Assembly (NCBI RefSeq): GCF_003945595.2
Contig: NW_024104754.1
Coordinates: forward strand, 6,471,241-6,535,240
Length of the DNA: 64,000 nt
Source of the DNA: Pipra filicauda
Lineage: Eukaryota > Chordata > Aves > Passeriformes > Pipridae
Reading direction: 5' to 3'
Shown piece after piece: positions 62,729 to 64,000 of this stretch; within the stretch, counting starts at the first letter, position 1; each line of letters begins with the position of its first letter. The position numbers were made by a program, and so were the translations under genes. The notes beneath the pieces were generated by a model. It saw only the letters and a program-made list of their open reading frames with translations, did not search any database and was not told the origin of the DNA.

Positions 62729-64000
62729 TCACTCATAATTCCAAGCAAGGAATAATAAGGGCTCACAAAATTCCATGTAATGACCAGAAAGTAACAGTGC
62801 CAAGCTAAGTCTGGAGTAACTCAGGCAAATTTTTTCATCTTTTCACCACATTGCCAGAGTCAAGACTGCAGAATTCCTTTGGAGTGACACTTTCAAAATC
62901 TGTTCTGCTACACCTTTACTTGGTGACAAAAGTATTCACAAGAACTCTGCTGTACATCCCTGAATACCTTAGTTCTAAGTTTTTAAATGGAACCCTGATT
63001 GCAACTACACCAAATGTTCATTTTTTCAGTGTTTGTAATTATTTTTCTCTTATGGAAAAGGATGGAAAAGGACCCCGTATTCTGTTTTCTAGAGAATGAC
63101 CACTTCCCATTGTCCTTGTTCAACACAGACATATCTCTCTAGGACACTCTTAAGGTTTCCCTAACACAAATGATGTCTTGGAAATTTTTGGTTATAAGAA
63201 TTGTACAGATCTCAGTACCCAAACAAGGGTACCAGCCAACTATACTCCTGGCTGTGGCTGCAGGAATAGCATTCTGCACAAACAGCTTGTTGCTGTTGAA
63301 ACCACCTGGGTCTAAAGAGCATCATGAAACTTATATACTGCATTTATTATTATTTGTTATATCACTGAGAGTCCAACACAAATTTTAGAGAACTTCCAGT
63401 AAGTAACTGTTCATCAAGAAACAAATGTTCCTGGTTTTTTTTGCCATCACAGCTTAATACCAGAAGCCACCAGGGCTCAATCTTTAGAAGACTAATTTAT
63501 AGATTATTTTTCTTAACTAGCCAGATATTTTAATTCCTTCACCTTCCCCTGATACAAATCTAATGACACTACCAAGATATTGTTTAAACATCAAAAAACA
63601 ACAAAATGTAAGAACACCTTTTACAGACATATTGATACTACAATATTGTCTAAAAAACACAAAACTTTTATGGATGTTCTATGTTATTATTAACACAATC
63701 ATAGTTTTTTCTACAGAACATAAAAATTCATGTCTTTGTATGAAAAAAAGATACAATTTCTAAGCATTAAAATTTAGTTGGAAAATCAGGGCTAAAAACG
63801 AGCTTAATTCCATATTCCAAACTGCGTTTGCATCATGCTCAAAGAGCCATGCCCTTCCCAAGGCAAATTATAACCTCAGTTTACAGTATTGCTGCTCAGT
63901 TCCTTTCCAAAATACTCCAGCCTGTGTCCACAAGGCTGATCGCCAGTGCTGTCATTTCCTTCAGCATAATTTGGAAAGCAGCAGGAAATACAGCTCCCAA

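Larger units (their letters stand above)
1..64000 (-). other. RAPH1: RAPH1 transcription unit, partial at both ends
   Basis: The whole window appears to lie inside one minus-strand gene. Twelve coding exons between 45714 and 3423 join in frame (40, 35+1/3, 172+2/3, 26, 53+1/3, 40+2/3, 22, 48, 37, 33, 40+1/3 and 47+2/3 codons) to give 596 residues closely matching the N-terminal half of vertebrate lamellipodin as I know it. Lamellipodin is a cytoplasmic adaptor at the leading edge. Its RA-PH module senses Ras-family GTPases and PI(3,4)P2, and its proline-rich tail recruits Ena/VASP and the WAVE complex to drive actin assembly. The tail (roughly half of the about 1250-residue mammalian protein) and the promoter are outside the window. 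The close paralogue APBB1IP (RIAM) is a poorer match, because the linker and PH sequences follow lamellipodin. Extension of the transcript to both window edges is inferred from the missing 5' and 3' parts. Confidence 0.93.
45715..64000 (-). other. RAPH1: Intron upstream of the RAPH1 ATG exon (partial, >18 kb)
   Basis: The ATG exon opens at a splice acceptor, so this stretch should be the intron behind a non-coding first exon. No CpG island, TATA-type promoter or candidate first exon could be recognised, so the promoter is probably beyond 64000. Contents: the CR1 3' end at 46739-47590, an inverted repeat at 54472-54513, an A/C-rich low-complexity tract at 58828-58929, a poly-A tract at 62698-62728, and scattered chance open frames (longest 144 codons at 52431-52865, plus). 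The patch at 57800-58150 is purine- and GC-richer but unassigned. Confidence 0.75.

Noticed and set aside
16892..64000. CRISPR arrays, operons, phage or other prokaryotic systems
   Set aside because: No spaced direct repeats, no long uninterrupted genes and no ribosome binding sites; the sequence is clearly intron-rich vertebrate DNA.
1..64000. tRNA, rRNA, snoRNA and microRNA genes
   Set aside because: No tRNA A/B boxes with a cloverleaf, no rRNA-like block and no C/D or H/ACA pattern was recognised by eye; a dedicated scan (tRNAscan-SE, Infernal) was not possible.

Overview
The window is vertebrate genomic DNA, most likely from a bird. It is AT-rich and intron-dominated. Its only recognisable retroelements are CR1 LINE pieces: one moderately preserved 3' end with the CR1 terminal ATTCTGTG motif, one short 3' remnant and one ancient reverse-transcriptase relic. 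No mammalian SINEs were seen. CR1 at this low density fits birds; turtles and crocodilians also carry CR1, so the host call is an inference.

One gene explains all the convincing coding sequence. It is RAPH1 (lamellipodin, MRL family), transcribed on the minus strand from right to left. I placed twelve coding exons, from the initiator ATG at 45714 down to an exon ending at 3423. Every exon has AG/GT splice borders and the reading phases join without a frameshift or stop. Together they encode residues 1-596: the N-terminal talin-binding-type helices, the serine/threonine-rich linker, the coiled-coil-like helix, the RA domain, the PH domain and the serine-rich start of the tail. The long proline-rich C-terminal exon(s), which carry the Ena/VASP and SH3 ligand motifs, are not present and should lie to the left of position 1. 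The 5' untranslated exon(s) and promoter are also not recognisable and should lie to the right of 64000.

Layout from left to right: 1-3422, intron after coding exon 12; 3423-16891, coding exons 12 to 4 with short introns (0.6-2.7 kb) covering the RA-PH module and the start of the tail; 16892-40720, a single 23.8 kb intron with two CR1 remnants and small repeats; 40721-45714, coding exons 3, 2 and 1; 45715-64000, the intron upstream of the ATG, containing the CR1 3' end at about 46.7-47.6 kb and simple repeats.

I found no second gene, no RNA gene and no new system. The points worth a second look are the run of donors lacking +5 G downstream of the PH domain, the weak exon 2 donor, the start codon abutting its splice acceptor, the outsized third coding intron, a perfect 24-bp palindrome, two small tandem duplications, and several open frames in introns that cannot be judged without comparison to other species.
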